DNA of 64,000 bases from contig NC_064652.1 in the NCBI RefSeq assembly GCF_001723175.1, positions 1,922,001 to 1,986,000 of the forward strand. The letters run 5' to 3'. Positions 22,662 to 34,074 of this stretch are shown here, one piece after another; the first letter of the stretch is position 1; each line of letters opens with the position of its first letter. Under the pieces are notes generated by a model. The model did not search any database. It had not been told where the DNA came from and saw only the letters and a list, made by a program, of their open reading frames with translations. The position numbers and the translations under genes were made by a program. Origin of the DNA: Penicillium oxalicum (taxonomy: Eukaryota; Ascomycota; Eurotiomycetes; Eurotiales; Aspergillaceae).

Positions 22662-25165
22662 TGTCGAGGTTCTGTGGTACAAGAATAGTCGAAATGCGAG
22701 ACGAAAGCTTATTGGGGGAGTAACGTTATGGCACTGCGGGCTTGGCGGAGCCAGCCGTAATGGTAACGTTGATGCGTTACTTACATATACCGCTCCCGAG
22801 CATACCAGAACATGCGTTCTAGTGTATTTGGGTCTTTTGGATTATTTGGTTTAGTAGTGAGCCCGGGTGCTGATATCAAACTGGAAGTAAGGCAGCTTAT
22901 ATGTGCCGGAGCGTATCACATGGCTCCAGAAAAAACAAAAATCGTCAGGTGCCCCGACAGCTGTCTACCGCTGGCTAATATCCTTTGTCACCATCGATCA
23001 CTCACTCCCCCTCAGCGGATGGAGACACTAACCAACGAACTGGAGAGCGATTGATCCATTCTTGCCTAATTAATGACATTAAAGCTATTCTTAGATATGT
23101 TTGATACTATGGTGCATTACAAGGGATTATAAGGGTGAGCAGGGAACAGTTTACTGTTGAATCTCGCTTTCTGTTCTGTGGATAGAATATCTACTATTGT
23201 AGAAGACTTAATAGATCTAGTATCGGGTAAATTGCTTCGAGAAATAGGGCGCATGAGAAATTAGGATGCTTGGTTTCATGACTCAGGCTGTCCAAGCGAG
23301 AAAAGCTGCCAATTCCCGTCTTTGATTCCTCATATAATCTATTGCGATTTCCGCGGCCATGAGGACAACGTCTCCTATGTCGTATCAAACACCCATTAGT
23401 TGGTTTTCAACGTAAACAGTAATTCGCCCAGACCTTGCGTCGATGAAAACAGAACCACCTGCTGGCCCTCGGTGCCCACCCAAAGTCACGTTGTACATCC
23501 TCAAGAGAGGTACGAGTCCTTGGGCAGAGAGTATCAACTTGATGCCTTCTATATGCACCAACCACAAGTGATTTTCCACCCACGGGGAACGCGTTTGCGT
23601 GTGCTCGGTATAATGCAATCATTTCGTTCATTAAGCGCATCAAATTCTGCATACCAAGATTTGGATCCTACGTAGGATATAGCATTGGTGGGATATGTGC
23701 CAGGATTGCTCCGTATGGGGAGACAATTGCAACAGTAGTACAACCGTTGAGGTTCCATCTGGGTTCCTATCGCTCGTCTGTGGTCTCGAAAGGGGGCAAA
23801 AAGAACTTGATTGATACCAACTTCCCAAGTCTGTTATCGCATCAAAGCATCATGAAAGAGGGAAGTCACGGTATGCTTAAGCGATGGATTGGCGCCAATT
23901 TGGGGGCTCTGTCTAAATCGTGGTTAATGGGCATGGATATTAAGTGGTCTTTTAATAAAATTATCTCGATAACTGAAAACCCTTGCTCCGGGCCTGGACT
24001 TTCTTGCCCATCATAGTTCAGCGAGAGTCAGGTAGCAATCAGAGGAGACCTGCCAAAAGCCGCGCTTGGTGGTCATTCACAAAACTGGTCCTATTTATTA
24101 GTTGACATGTTTCATTCGCAAGGGAAGCCTCAGTTATCTTTTGCAACCTGCGTTGAACGGGAACGTAGATTCTATCAATGTTTGTTTATAGATACTAGTA
24201 TTTTGAAGTATCTTATTAGAACAGGCACTGGTTCCTGGCTATGACTAAGCCAAACCCCAGGGCTACCAATAGTTTCCTAACTCGTCCTCAGATCAACATT
24301 CTTAGGTGTCAGTCAAATCTCCTAAGCTTCTTTTATCCTCTTAGAAGGGTACCGCATACGGACTCGCGCTTCCCTTCTCGCTGACCTCTCCTCATCATAA
24401 TTCAAGTTTGAGAAATATAGTAGGTTCTTTACGCCCATTCACCGACGTATTAACGCCCAGGCTTAATTATCCTGCGTATAAATTCCGTACTGACAATTTC
24501 CACAGCCAGCAGGTAGTAAGGCCTCAGATCCGGCGATTTATTCCCGTGGATAACCAGATTTGGTCCGTCAAGACAATTCAAAGGTTGTTCTTGGTGGTTC
24601 GTCCACTGGCATTTTCATTTCGCTCTTTGTGCAGTTTTCCCCTACTGTTTATGAGAGACAAATATGCCGTGCGTAGTTCAAATGAGACAAAATGCTTTCT
24701 TTCACCGTGCACTGAGTGTTTTCATGATCTTTGCTGGGGTAGAGTCCGCCTGGTGTGCACTGGCGAGGCGTACATATTTCTTCGCATCCCTGATAATGAC
24801 CCTTCCGCAGTTCTCTACTACCTGTCCGTGCCGGAGGAGGACGTCGGGCCAACCATGGGACGGGCAGGTGACCTGTATGATGACAACAGCCTGCTTTCGA
24901 CCACAATAGGCCAGTTATTGGCTTTCCCCGAGGCCCTAGTGGATAGCGGTGGTAGCGGTGCGTACATCTAAGGCTTTCTCTTAGCAGAACAACACGAGGA
25001 TCGTGATCCCGTTCCCGGGAAGAATCAACCACGTATTTATGAGGTCACGACTCAGTCAGTTCCTTAATTACATATTTGAGAAGAGCGACGCTCTGGGATA
25101 TTTCTTGTAACGCTTCCCGAGCGTTAGCTATGATCCCGACCCTCACGTCGTATATACCTACAGTC
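22662..25165. other. Gene-poor stretch with possible coding relics
   Basis: No intact gene. On the minus strand at about 23385-23760 two overlapping frames look partly protein-like: one contains GLVPLLRMYNVTLGGHRGP and a GSVFIDARSGRITVYVEN segment, ending at a TGA at 23385. No start or splice structure joins it to anything. A plus-strand ORF at 24408-24971 (187 codons) has no recognisable pattern. I cannot tell relic exons from chance here. Confidence 0.35.
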
Positions 25166-25942
25166 ATGGATGGTAACCGTCTTCCCAAACTCGCGGTTCT
25201 CATTGATGCGGACAATGCCCAACCCTCCGTTGTTAATCTCCTCCTTGCCGAAGTGGCAAGATACGGTACAGCTCATGTGAAGCGAGTGTATGGGGACTGG
25301 ACTAGACCCAATCTGCAGGGCTGGAAGGACAAGCTCCTTGAGCAATCCATCCAACCAATCCAGCAGTTCGCGTATACCCATGGCAAAAATGCGACCGACT
25401 CAGCTATGATTATTGACGCCATGGAACTTCTATACTCTAGCCGATTCGATGGGTTCTGTCTCGTCTCAAGCGACAGTGACTTCACCCGGCTGGCCGCTCG
25501 TATCCGGGAGTCCGGAGCAATTGTGTACGGATTCGGGGAGCGAAAAACGCCCAAGCCTTTCGTCGCTGCATGCGATAAATTTATCTACACTGAAAATCTC
25601 GTGCATATTGATGAGCTTGTGCCACACGCGCAGAATGTTATCTTTTCTGAAAGTCAACCATCGGCCGGGCACGCTCCAATTGATAGCCCCTTGACAAATC
25701 AGTTGCGAACGATGGTAGAAGCAGCGTCCGATGACGATGGCTGGGCTAGGCTCTCTGCTGTCGGTCAGCTCCTTACAAAAAGTTGTCCTGCCTTTGACTC
25801 TCGTACCTACGGATACCATAAGCTCAGCGACCTCCTCTCTGCTTCCCCTTTGTTTGAAATTACCAGACGTTCTCTTCCACATGGCTCCACGGAGATCTTC
25901 GTACGTGACAAGCGTAGGAAGCCCGAAAGTTTTGCCACTTAA
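25166..25942 (+). CDS. NYN (LabA/DUF88-type) RNase-like protein with a C-terminal OST-HTH/LOTUS domain
   Basis: Intronless, 258 aa from MDGNRLPKL; another in-frame ATG lies at 25130. Residues about 8-145 are a NYN domain of the PIN-like fold: LIDADNAQ near the start, YGDWT, KNATDSAMIIDAM, then LVSSDSDFTRLA and VYGFGERKTP. The acidic residues of IDADN, TDS and SSDSD form the expected metal-binding set, so RNase activity is plausible. Residues about 180-250 fit an OST-HTH (LOTUS) domain, thought to bind RNA or G-quadruplexes: a helical region with GWARLSAVGQLL, YGYHKLSDLL and a closing strand before IFVRD. The two-domain form is widespread in bacteria and patchy in fungi. Together with the lack of introns and the gene-poor surroundings, this hints at transfer, which is inference. 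It is the only clean intact gene in 20-32 kb. Confidence 0.85.
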   Translation: MDGNRLPKLAVLIDADNAQPSVVNLLLAEVARYGTAHVKRVYGDWTRPNLQGWKDKLLEQSIQPIQQFAYTHGKNATDSAMIIDAMELLYSSRFDGFCLVSSDSDFTRLAARIRESGAIVYGFGERKTPKPFVAACDKFIYTENLVHIDELVPHAQNVIFSESQPSAGHAPIDSPLTNQLRTMVEAASDDDGWARLSAVGQLLTKSCPAFDSRTYGYHKLSDLLSASPLFEITRRSLPHGSTEIFVRDKRRKPESFAT

Positions 25943-26632
25943 AGAGTTGTATATGTGACATCGGTTTTCTACCTCTCTGTCTGATCTAGTGATTCAGGGT
26001 AAATTGATTGGTGGCATTTAGTTCATACGCCGGGATCTCCAACCAGAAGATATATGCACGTATTATGGAAAAAGCCCGCAGCAGTTGGAGAAATGTGAAG
26101 CCAGACTAGATAGGCGATGATTACCACAAGGCCTACAAGGACTCATAGTCTTTTGTCAGCCCCCTGTTCTTGGCGACATTTGAGAAGGGAGTCATATGGG
26201 CTTCAATCTGCTGGGTGTCAGTAGAGAGTTATAGGCTTCTGACAGTGATTAACGGCGTAGATCACTGTTGGTACTTCAATAGCCGAGGCTGTCCGGAGGC
26301 ATCAGGATCCAGCCCGAGGCATATATATTATTTGATGGACACGACACTGTCGCTTCGTAGTCATATGCCAATCTCACCAGATATTCTAGAAGCCTCCAAG
26401 TCCAAATTGCTTGATTTGTTTCCCTCGCTGGCACATAGCGCGTGCCATCGACATCATCTGCCAAGTTGATTCAATTGCTGTCTGCTCAGGCTCGTTTGTA
26501 CCTGCTTCTCCGCACGGGTCAGTTGGGAAAGAAGAGCCTTCGGGCGGGTAGAAACTCCTCGCAATTCCCAGTACGCACATTCAGCAAGAATATCCGCTGG
26601 GGTTAGGCGTCAGGGTCAATTGATTCCCGCCG
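25943..26632. other. Intergenic
   Basis: This holds the 3' flank of the NYN gene and about 0.6 kb with no recognisable gene. A 99-codon plus-strand ORF (26170-26469) has no family resemblance. Confidence 0.45.
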
Positions 26633-27373
26633 TTAATCTGCATCAGGCTCACCTGTGTCTATGTGTAACAGATGACTCATCACAGGCGTACATCTCTCTT
26701 CATGGAGAACGATGTGACATATTATGTTCTGGCCGTACCGGTGAGAAAATGATTCGATTTCGCCGTCCTCCCAAGTAACCAAAAATGTCCCAGGAATCGT
26801 GCTAGAATGAAGCATGATTTCGCGAGGCATTAGTTGGATGGCCCGCATAACTCAACGTCGACGCTCATGAGTGATTATGGGTGGGTTATATTTTGATAGC
26901 CCATCCTGTGCGGCCGCGAAAAGCTCCTCAACGGCGTAATCGCATAAAAAGGGCCCATTGACCAGCACACTTGCGCCAGGCCGGCAGGTCCGTCCATGTA
27001 CCTTGCTGACGTCGAAGAAGTGCTGGTCTACCATGACAGTCCGACGTTTAAGGTCGACCAGCATTTCAATCTTGCTGTCGTTGTGAACAATCTTGATCTG
27101 TGTTGGATACGAGCAAAGAGCCAAGGAGGCCCTCAAAGCTCTGAGGACCGTATGACCAAACCAGCTGTCCGGTAGTGTGGAGGTCGTGGCGTTGCGGAAC
27201 ATATGGACGCGCTGCTCGTCTGCTGTTCTAATTGATACAGACCCGCGCAGAAGGTTCCACAGTGTCTCCGGTAGGCCAACCGGCTCTTTCTTTATGATAC
27301 CCGTGATGATGTCGACAGACTGGATTGGCTTTAGATTGAGGCCAAGACCCTGTGGAACCTTTGGAGAGGTCAT
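26633..27373 (-). pseudogene. Unrecognised ORF interrupted by one TGA
   Basis: From ATG at 27373 an open frame runs 173 codons to TGA at 26854-26852, and the same frame continues for about 72 more codons to a stop at 26633. Both parts look protein-like: the first has RTADEQRVHMFRNATTS and KRRTVMVDQHFFDVSK, the second has GTFLVTWEDGEIESFSHRYG. I do not recognise the family. No pair of splice sites removes the TGA. A good donor (gtaagt near 27510) and acceptor (aaatag just before the ATG) suggest an upstream exon, but the phases I tried give early stops. A broken single gene, or a real 173-aa protein with a chance extension, are both possible. Confidence 0.4.
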
Positions 27374-28170
27374 CTATTTTTCTTCGGACAATAATTTATA
27401 CACCCATTGATAGAACTTTTAGTGGTATCAATTAAATATATCTGTATTACTCTCCTGTGGGCCTCTGCATTCCGGGTGGAGCGACTGGGCGATCCACTTT
27501 GTAACTTACGAGGATCTACAATGTCCCCATCGATTAGCGGTGGTATCGATGCCTTCTCTCCAGTGTCCAAAAGAGGACAGGAGCTGGGTTCCCAAACCTC
27601 CCGTTTCTTCTCTTACCCAAGCAACCTTGCCAGAGTGTCAAAGTCTTGAGCTTGGGGTTTCTGGCCTACTCCCTCATGACGTTGTTCCATCCGTGGGTGT
27701 ATGTTGGTGGCCATGCTGGGTAGTCAGAACCAGGCATACACTGGTGAACGAGGGCCAGTCATTACTTTCCGGGATAAACCTTCAAGTGTTTTGCTCGACC
27801 GTATCAGTGGTCCAAAGATGGCCATATATTAGTTATCATTTTCACGATGTTATTGATAGATTCATTGAGAGTCTTTTGACCTCATCAAAAGTCCCCGTAG
27901 ATCGAATATGGATTTACGGCTCCTAATGCCACAACGCAGACAAGAGGCAGCCCTCTACAGCCGGAACAACCCGTGGTGCTGTCCAATCTCTGCCTATGTG
28001 CGTCTAAATACGTTGGACGAAAGGTCCCGCCGGGCACCAAGATTGAATTGCTCACACTTGATTGCGTAAAATTACTTAGATCCATATTTTCCTTTGCTTT
28101 CTACTCTACGGAGCAATTAAATACTCCCGTTGTTTCTTCCTGTCGGAGAGGAGGAGCTTGCAGCCTTTTT
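27374..28170. other. Intergenic with no supported gene
   Basis: Short ORFs only. A minus-strand GTAAGT donor near 27510 sits at the end of a short open stretch, but I could not build a consistent gene from it. Confidence 0.4.
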
Positions 28171-28555
28171 TCAGAGCTCTGCCTTTGTACGCAGAGCCAA
28201 TGCGAGATCCGAGAATTTGCGACGGCCCAAGTTCCCTTCTTCCCATGTCTGTGTAGAAACGATACTCTGGACTCCATTCTTTCTGTTAATGAAAAGTTTC
28301 GGTAGTGGCAGCCGGGCTTCGTCATACCTGGTGATAACCTCGTACATATGAACTGTTAGGCCGGCCAGAAAGAGGACATCATAATTAGGTTCGTCGTATT
28401 CCCATCCATCCTGCAGGGATGCAAAAAACTCGTCTCGCATCCACCGAAGGTCACCGGAATAGTCACGGGCGAGAAGGGCGACGTAGAGATTTCTTGGTTT
28501 TTTCGTTGGACAAGAACGGCTCAAGTCATAACCAAGAAGCACTGGCGAGCATCTA
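28171..28555 (-). other. Orphan exon-like ORF of unknown family
   Basis: A good acceptor (attaacatttgatag) opens a 128-codon frame with protein-like composition, including NLYVALLARDYSGDLRWMRDEFF and DVLFLAGLTVHMYEVITRYDEARLP. It runs to a stop at 28171. Upstream, around 28803-28688, another exon-like segment follows a strong acceptor (tttgtttcag) and encodes AFPLFDLGDKHKFCAVLSS before its own stop. I could not connect the two in frame, so these may be last exons of separate genes, or relics. Confidence 0.35.
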
Positions 28556-29121
28556 TCAAATGTTAATGCCAATATAAGCCAGCTCTTGTCTTTGAATATG
28601 CAGTTCTAGATCTCGAGGCCGGTGTTCGATACATTCTTAATGTCGGCTTCTTGGGGTATCTTCCAAGCGCATGTATTCAGGGCTCATAGCGGGTTAAATC
28701 TCGAAAAAATTGGAGGTGACTGATGGCTGGATAAGACAGCGCAGAACTTGTGCTTGTCTCCCAGGTCGAACAGGGGAAACGCTGTTCTATATTCACAGCT
28801 CACCTGAAACAAAATTTAGTAGACGTTGGTCTCGGAGAGTTGTCAAGGCTTGTTCCGGCGATCCCCCTGCCGCAGTCTGTTCCTGAATAGGCCCTTTTCA
28901 GGCTTCGTCTAAGGCACATACAAGGTGCCCTCCAGGACACCTGATGACAGACTCTACACATGACTTTCGCGTCATTGGAGACTATTTTAAAACCCTTCAC
29001 GAAACGGATGGACTGAGTTTCAGATGAGACTAAGAGCTGCGGATACACCGAAATGGACAAGATGTAGCCCACCATAGGTCTTCACAGCTGGCAAGCCAAC
29101 GGTTCTATCCAAATCACTGAC

Positions 29122-29569
29122 CAGTCGTTTCCCGCCATTTCCATTCCATCGAGGCCCATATACATTTGTCGAGAGATGCTTCTTTCTGATCCACAACCAG
29201 CGCCTCCTTCACCTTCACGCCCATGTTACCAAGGTCGGTGTCGACGGGAAGACCACCTGTGGAGAGAAGGCGTTCTGCGGAGCTGTCGTAATTTCTTAAA
29301 ACGGCCATTAAATGAGGGTGTTTCTCTTTCATGTGTCTGACTGAGTCGTCAAGCTCTTCTTCGGAATATTTATCACTCATACTGGCTTTGTCAGGAATTA
29401 TAATCTTCTGTCTTGGAGGAATAACAAACCCGATCTCCATCAGTGCCTGTCCACCGATTGATAGGTATCTTTTGGTCTTTGTGGACATTGATCGCAGTGC
29501 ATTCTCCACCATGGCGGCAAACATTACGTAGAAAAGGTCTTCCGAGGTAAGATCTTGGTTCTCCGGCAT
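29122..29569 (-). other. First-exon-like ORF of unknown family
   Basis: ATG at 29569 (MPENQDLTSEDLF) opens about 149 codons ending at a plausible donor (ACTG|gtcagt) at 29121; without splicing the frame stops at 29114. The composition is convincingly protein-like: a predicted helix with EDLFYVMFAAMVENAL, a segment RYLSIGGQALMEIGFVIPP, and charged SEEELDDSVRHMKEKHP. An ATG nine codons upstream is possible. I do not recognise the family. A matching downstream exon in the right phase was not found, so this is a partial or relic gene. Confidence 0.4.
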
Positions 29570-29596
29570 CCTTGCGGGTTTATGTCTTGCAAGCAT

Positions 29597-32467
29597 GTGT
29601 ACTAGGAGTATATTGTCCTAATAGCTGAGGAGTAAATGAGATCAGTGGGTGTAGTGTGCTCAATCTTGCAGGCATGGTTTTCTTAAATCCTCCCTCCTAT
29701 GGTCTGCAGAAATTGAAGGCCCAGGGACAAAAAAACATCTATGTGAGCCCAGAAGGAATTTGCGGTGTCTCAATCTCAGTAGAATACCTACGGTCCTGAT
29801 TGTGCTTATATCACATGACCTTATAACAGCAAGGAACGGGCTCTTAAGTTGAAATCAAGTCGGGTCTAAGTATTTAGCCAGTAATGGTGGATTATCTCGT
29901 CCACATTTGTAGCGTACTGAAACAGTTCGACGCCGAAGGATGAGCTAACGCACGACCAGTGACCAGTCGCGCGACCTCAGGGCGGCATTGCTCACCTACT
30001 AGAACAAGGAGGGCAGGCGTCGAGATGCTCGTAAATTTTTGCTCAATAGGAACAGCGACCCGTGAACAAAAACTTGATCTCCTGCACAAGCTACTGTAGG
30101 TGGAAAGGTATTCATTACGGTTGTAGATTCGAACTCCGCCTGGATTCTTTTTTGGGAAGACCCCCCAAATTCACATGATATAAAGATCCCACTTTTTGAC
30201 CCCAGTTGAAACCCTGTGAGCCTTCAAGAATTTTTTGATTTGACTTCTGTTTAGATAAACGAAGTCTCACTGTAGCATCCTTTCTTGTATAAACACTTAG
30301 TACGCGAGCGCAAACATCCCTTGATGATATTAAAGTACGTAACGTAGTAGGTCCACCAAACTTAGACTCGTTGAACAATCATAGCCATGAGCAACCCTGC
30401 ACCAAGCTGTGACGTACAATATAGGTGCAGGCTACGGCAGTGAGCAGCTTTCTCGGTCTTAGAGCGTGTGGCTACTTAGCTAGTAAGGGGGCACTGATGT
30501 GACTCGTCAGCGACCGCAACTTGACGGGTGGATCACAGATTATGTCCGCTTCGTCTTGTTTGAATTGGATATCCCTTCGCTGGAAGCAATTTATTTTACG
30601 GCCACTGCCCCTGTGGCTGTCGGACGAGTCAGGCCCGCTGTGCCAAGCCGAACCTGCCAACCGTTGCAAAGCTCCGGTAGATTGACAGTGCGTGCGATGG
30701 GTCACCGGTCACCACGACCCTCCATGGTTCCCTCCATGATACTGACATGGAGATCTCGGAGATTTGACTGCACTGCGCGTATGCACAGGTGGTTTCGCAT
30801 GGGGTGATGTATATAGTTGTAAAAATGTTGCTCAAAGGTCCTGACTCCACCTGTACGAGGGCCAAGAGTGCCCACTGCCCAGAGCTCGAACGCCGGTAAA
30901 GAATCTAGCAAAGAACCTCCACCCAAAGGAATCGATCAGGTTTTCTTCTGCTGTCTCCGCGGAAGCGAAAAGCCAATCGAAATATGAAGACTTGACTTCT
31001 TTTCTTATACGAGTATGTGGACACCGGGAGACACAGTGAGACTAAGAGAATGAGAGTACCTAAAGCGACAACAAATTAGGCTGTTCGGGTCTCCGGCTGG
31101 TCGATGGCTGCCGGATCACGTTCCACCCACTTACCGCTTACTTCGGTAGTTCTGCAGCATCATGATCCATCTGGACATCTAGACTCTGCAAGTCATCACA
31201 GCCATTACGAATTCGCTCGACTCGCACGGCTTGCTCGTCTGTGCACAGCGGCAAAGGATCATTTGATGCAAGATGAGCAGAGCACAAATTCCTCTGACCA
31301 CATCATGCCTTGGGACTGATCTTTCACACCGTGGGTGATCAATCCGGCACAGATTGAAGCACCTTGGTCTGCAAATTGTCATGTCAGGATAAGGATCATT
31401 GGACATCAAACGTAGCGTGTGTGTCTGTGTTTCATCGGTTGACCGATGAGGCCCCCATCTCACCACCAGTCATGGCCACATCACACTGGCGCTCCACAAG
31501 CAACAGCACTGCAGCCATGATTCGATCGAACTCACCGAGTCCACCAGTCCCCTCCACGTTCCCGTCTTCCGGGTCATCTTCCATCAAACTGAAGCAATAG
31601 TTGACGGTCTAGCCTTCTAGCCTTGTCACGAGCCGCCGGTACTGCAGGGGGTTAATCTAGAGCCGATCTAGCTTTTCCCCACTCTTGGCGATTTCAATCT
31701 CAAACGCCAAGAAGTCATCGTCTCCTCAGCCAGGGCGCTAGTGCCTGGCTAGGAACCACACAGCACCCGCCTGGCGAACGACCCAGCGCAAATGCGGTAT
31801 GCCAGACCGTTAAACACGATCCAAAGAAGCAGGGGCCACTTGCCATATTAAGGCTGGGGTCCGTCACTGTGAAACCCGAGCTGTCGCAGACTGCCGCCCA
31901 CGATCGGCAACTCGGAACTAGTGGTTTGGATTTGGACGAACCGAACCCTAGACGGTCCTTCGAACGAACCCTGAATGCGTAGAGTCAGACATCGATCCGT
32001 CCAGGACTCCATCGTCTTTGCCGCTCCGCCAATTGTCGAGGAGATCCACCCAATTCAACGGAGCTTCCTATGTCATACCCGTCATAGGCTGACTCGCGCA
32101 TTGTGGATGTCGAGATAGACCCTGTCTGTTCTTCTCTGTCAACCGTCCCAGGCCCGTAGAATGCCATGGCTCCTCACCCCTCCCCCCTGCCAGGAGACCT
32201 TGATATCTTCATCTATCTGGCACCCCGGAACTGCTCTTTTCGGAGCCATGGGGGTTTCTCCACCTGTAGTCGACCGGACTACTGGTGGAACTACCCATTA
32301 TGCCAGACACAGACGTCTCTTCCCAGGGGTCATCAAACGGTAGAGAATCAATCCGTCAGGTACCCGGTGGAGTTCTTGCTGGTGGGCGCATATCCTGCGC
32401 CGAGGTTATCGAATAGCCGCGATGCGAGCGCAATGGATGGATGGAGAGAGAGGGGAGAGAGAAGAGA
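29597..32467. other. Long non-coding stretch, includes upstream region of the AA9 LPMO gene
   Basis: About 2.9 kb with no supported gene. Small ORFs at 30.5-31.6 kb on both strands overlap and lack pattern. The last 1.1 kb is the likely LPMO promoter and carries candidate XlnR- and CreA-type motifs listed separately. Confidence 0.45.
31609..31860. promoter_or_regulatory. Candidate XlnR (GGCTAR) and CreA sites upstream of the LPMO
   Basis: Two CTAGCC hexamers (31609-31614 and 31617-31622, reverse complement of GGCTAG) and one GGCTAG (31747-31752) match the XlnR core GGCTAR. CTGGGG at 31855-31860 fits the CreA consensus SYGGRG. They lie 850-1100 nt before the LPMO ATG. Such short motifs occur by chance, so only the clustering near a cellulolytic gene supports function. 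Confidence 0.3.
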
Positions 32468-32473
32468 TATAAA
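32468..32473 (+). promoter_or_regulatory. TATA box of the LPMO gene
   Basis: TATAAA lies 240 nt upstream of the LPMO ATG, followed by a TC-rich stretch typical of strongly expressed secreted-enzyme genes in moulds. Confidence 0.5.
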
Positions 32474-32712
32474 GACCGGTGACCATGGCCATCATAGCAT
32501 TCTCTTTTTTCTTCCCTCTATCATCAGTCTCTACAATCCATTCTTCATTCTTTCCCAGGTCTAGCACCTCTTTCGTTCACTTTTTTTTGAGTTGACTTCA
32601 TTGACTGAAGTCCTCATTGCATTCTTTCACCCCACCTTCTTTCCAACTCCTTCACAGATCCAACTTTTGCTCACGCTGTGCGTGTATCATCCCTCACCAA
32701 CCACTCATCGAA

Positions 32713-34074
32713 ATGTCTGTCTCCAAGATTGCCGGTATCCTCCTCGGATCGGCCGCCATGGTCGCCGGTCACGGTTATGTCACCGGGGCTGTCGTTGACG
32801 GTCAATACTACAACGGCTACCGCGCCGACTCTTACGGCTACATGGCCGACCCCCCCAAGGTCATTGGCTGGACCACCAGCGTCCGTGACAACGGCTTCGT
32901 CGACGGCTCCAGCTACTCGTCTCCCGACATCATCTGCCACCGCGATGCTACCCCTGGCGGTATCTCCGCCCCCATCAAGGCCGGTGGTAAGGTCGAGCTC
33001 CAGTGGACTGAGTGGCCCGAGAGCCACAAGGGTCCCGTCATCAACTACCTCGCCAAGTGCGATGGTGACTGCTCATCCGCCGACAAGGCCAGCCTCAAGT
33101 GGTTCAAGATCGAGGCCGAGGGTCTCCTCGAGGGCAACAAGTGGGCCTCGGACGCACTCATTGCCAACAACAACAGTGCCTCTGTGACCATCCCCACCTC
33201 CATTGCGCCTGGCAACTACGTTCTCCGTCACGAGATCATTGCTCTGCACTCTGCCAACAACAAGGATGGCGCCCAGAACTACCCCCAGTGCTTCAACCTG
33301 AAGGTCACTGGTGGTGGCAGCGACTCCCCCGCCGGTGTCGCCGGTACCTCCCTGTACAAGGACACCGACCCCGGTATCCTCGTCAACATCTACTCCAACC
33401 TGAAGAGCTACGTGATCCCCGGTCCCGCTGTCTACTCTGCCGGCTCCTCTTCTTCGTCCTCTGGCTCCGACTCCGCCGCCCCGGCGACCACTGCCACTCC
33501 CTCTGCCACTTCCGTTAGTTCTTCCCCAAGCTCCAGCTCCATCGTGAGCCCTTCCCAGACCCCCGTCCAGCCCAAGTCTACTCGCCTACCCCGCCCTTCG
33601 CCAAGCGGACGCCCAAAGAAGCACTGCAAGCCCAAGAACAAGAAGAAGATCGCCACGACGACCGCTTCTGCTGTTCCTTCCGCTGCTACTGCCACTACCA
33701 CCACCATTGTCGGACAAGCCACCGCTACCATTCCAGCGCAAGTTACTGACTCGATTCCTGCACAGACTCCTAGCGCCGATGACTCCGTCACCGTCACCGC
33801 CAGCGCTGGAGGCCAATCCGCTGCCAGCGCTACCTCCGTCCCCAGCAGCAACTCTGGCTCTTCCTCGGGCTCTTCCTCCTCGGGCTCTTCCTCCTCGGGC
33901 TCTTCTTCCTCGGGCTCTGCTCCCTCCTCTTCCGGCTCCAGCTCCTACAACTCCAACGACTGGTCCTCCTACCTCAGCTCCCTGAGCGCCGAGCAGGCCC
34001 TGAGCGTTGTCCGTGACACCCTCAAGTGGCTCGTCAGTGACCAGAAGGTTCACGCCCGTGACCTTCGCGTTTAA
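32713..34074 (+). CDS. AA9 lytic polysaccharide monooxygenase (secreted)
   Basis: Intronless, 453 aa. A signal peptide (residues 1-19) ends AG and exposes His20 as the mature N-terminus, as copper binding requires. The histidine brace is complete: H20 and H105 (mature positions 1 and 86), axial Y190 in QNYPQC, with second-sphere H179 and Q188. The catalytic domain (20 to about 240) should cleave cellulose or related beta-glucans oxidatively outside the cell. After it comes a long Ser/Thr linker containing a lysine-rich patch near residues 296-312, then Ser/Gly repeats, then a non-CBM1 tail (about 415-453) that looks helical. There is no cellulose-binding CBM1 and no GPI signal. The ATG at 32713 is preferred over upstream in-frame codons because the signal peptide begins there. 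Confidence 0.96.
   Translation: MSVSKIAGILLGSAAMVAGHGYVTGAVVDGQYYNGYRADSYGYMADPPKVIGWTTSVRDNGFVDGSSYSSPDIICHRDATPGGISAPIKAGGKVELQWTEWPESHKGPVINYLAKCDGDCSSADKASLKWFKIEAEGLLEGNKWASDALIANNNSASVTIPTSIAPGNYVLRHEIIALHSANNKDGAQNYPQCFNLKVTGGGSDSPAGVAGTSLYKDTDPGILVNIYSNLKSYVIPGPAVYSAGSSSSSSGSDSAAPATTATPSATSVSSSPSSSSIVSPSQTPVQPKSTRLPRPSPSGRPKKHCKPKNKKKIATTTASAVPSAATATTTTIVGQATATIPAQVTDSIPAQTPSADDSVTVTASAGGQSAASATSVPSSNSGSSSGSSSSGSSSSGSSSSGSAPSSSGSSSYNSNDWSSYLSSLSAEQALSVVRDTLKWLVSDQKVHARDLRV

Noticed and set aside
24408..24971. 187-codon plus-strand ORF upstream of the NYN gene
   Set aside because: No family pattern; a minus-strand ORF of similar length overlaps it, so chance is likely.
20400..32000. 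Repeat-induced point mutation (RIP) as cause of the gene-poor stretch
   Set aside because: By eye the DNA is not strongly AT-rich and no duplicated sequence was seen; a TpA/ApT index would have to be computed to claim RIP.
32617..32712. Upstream in-frame start of the LPMO
   Set aside because: It would put about 32 residues before a perfect signal peptide and hide the His20 N-terminus needed for copper binding.
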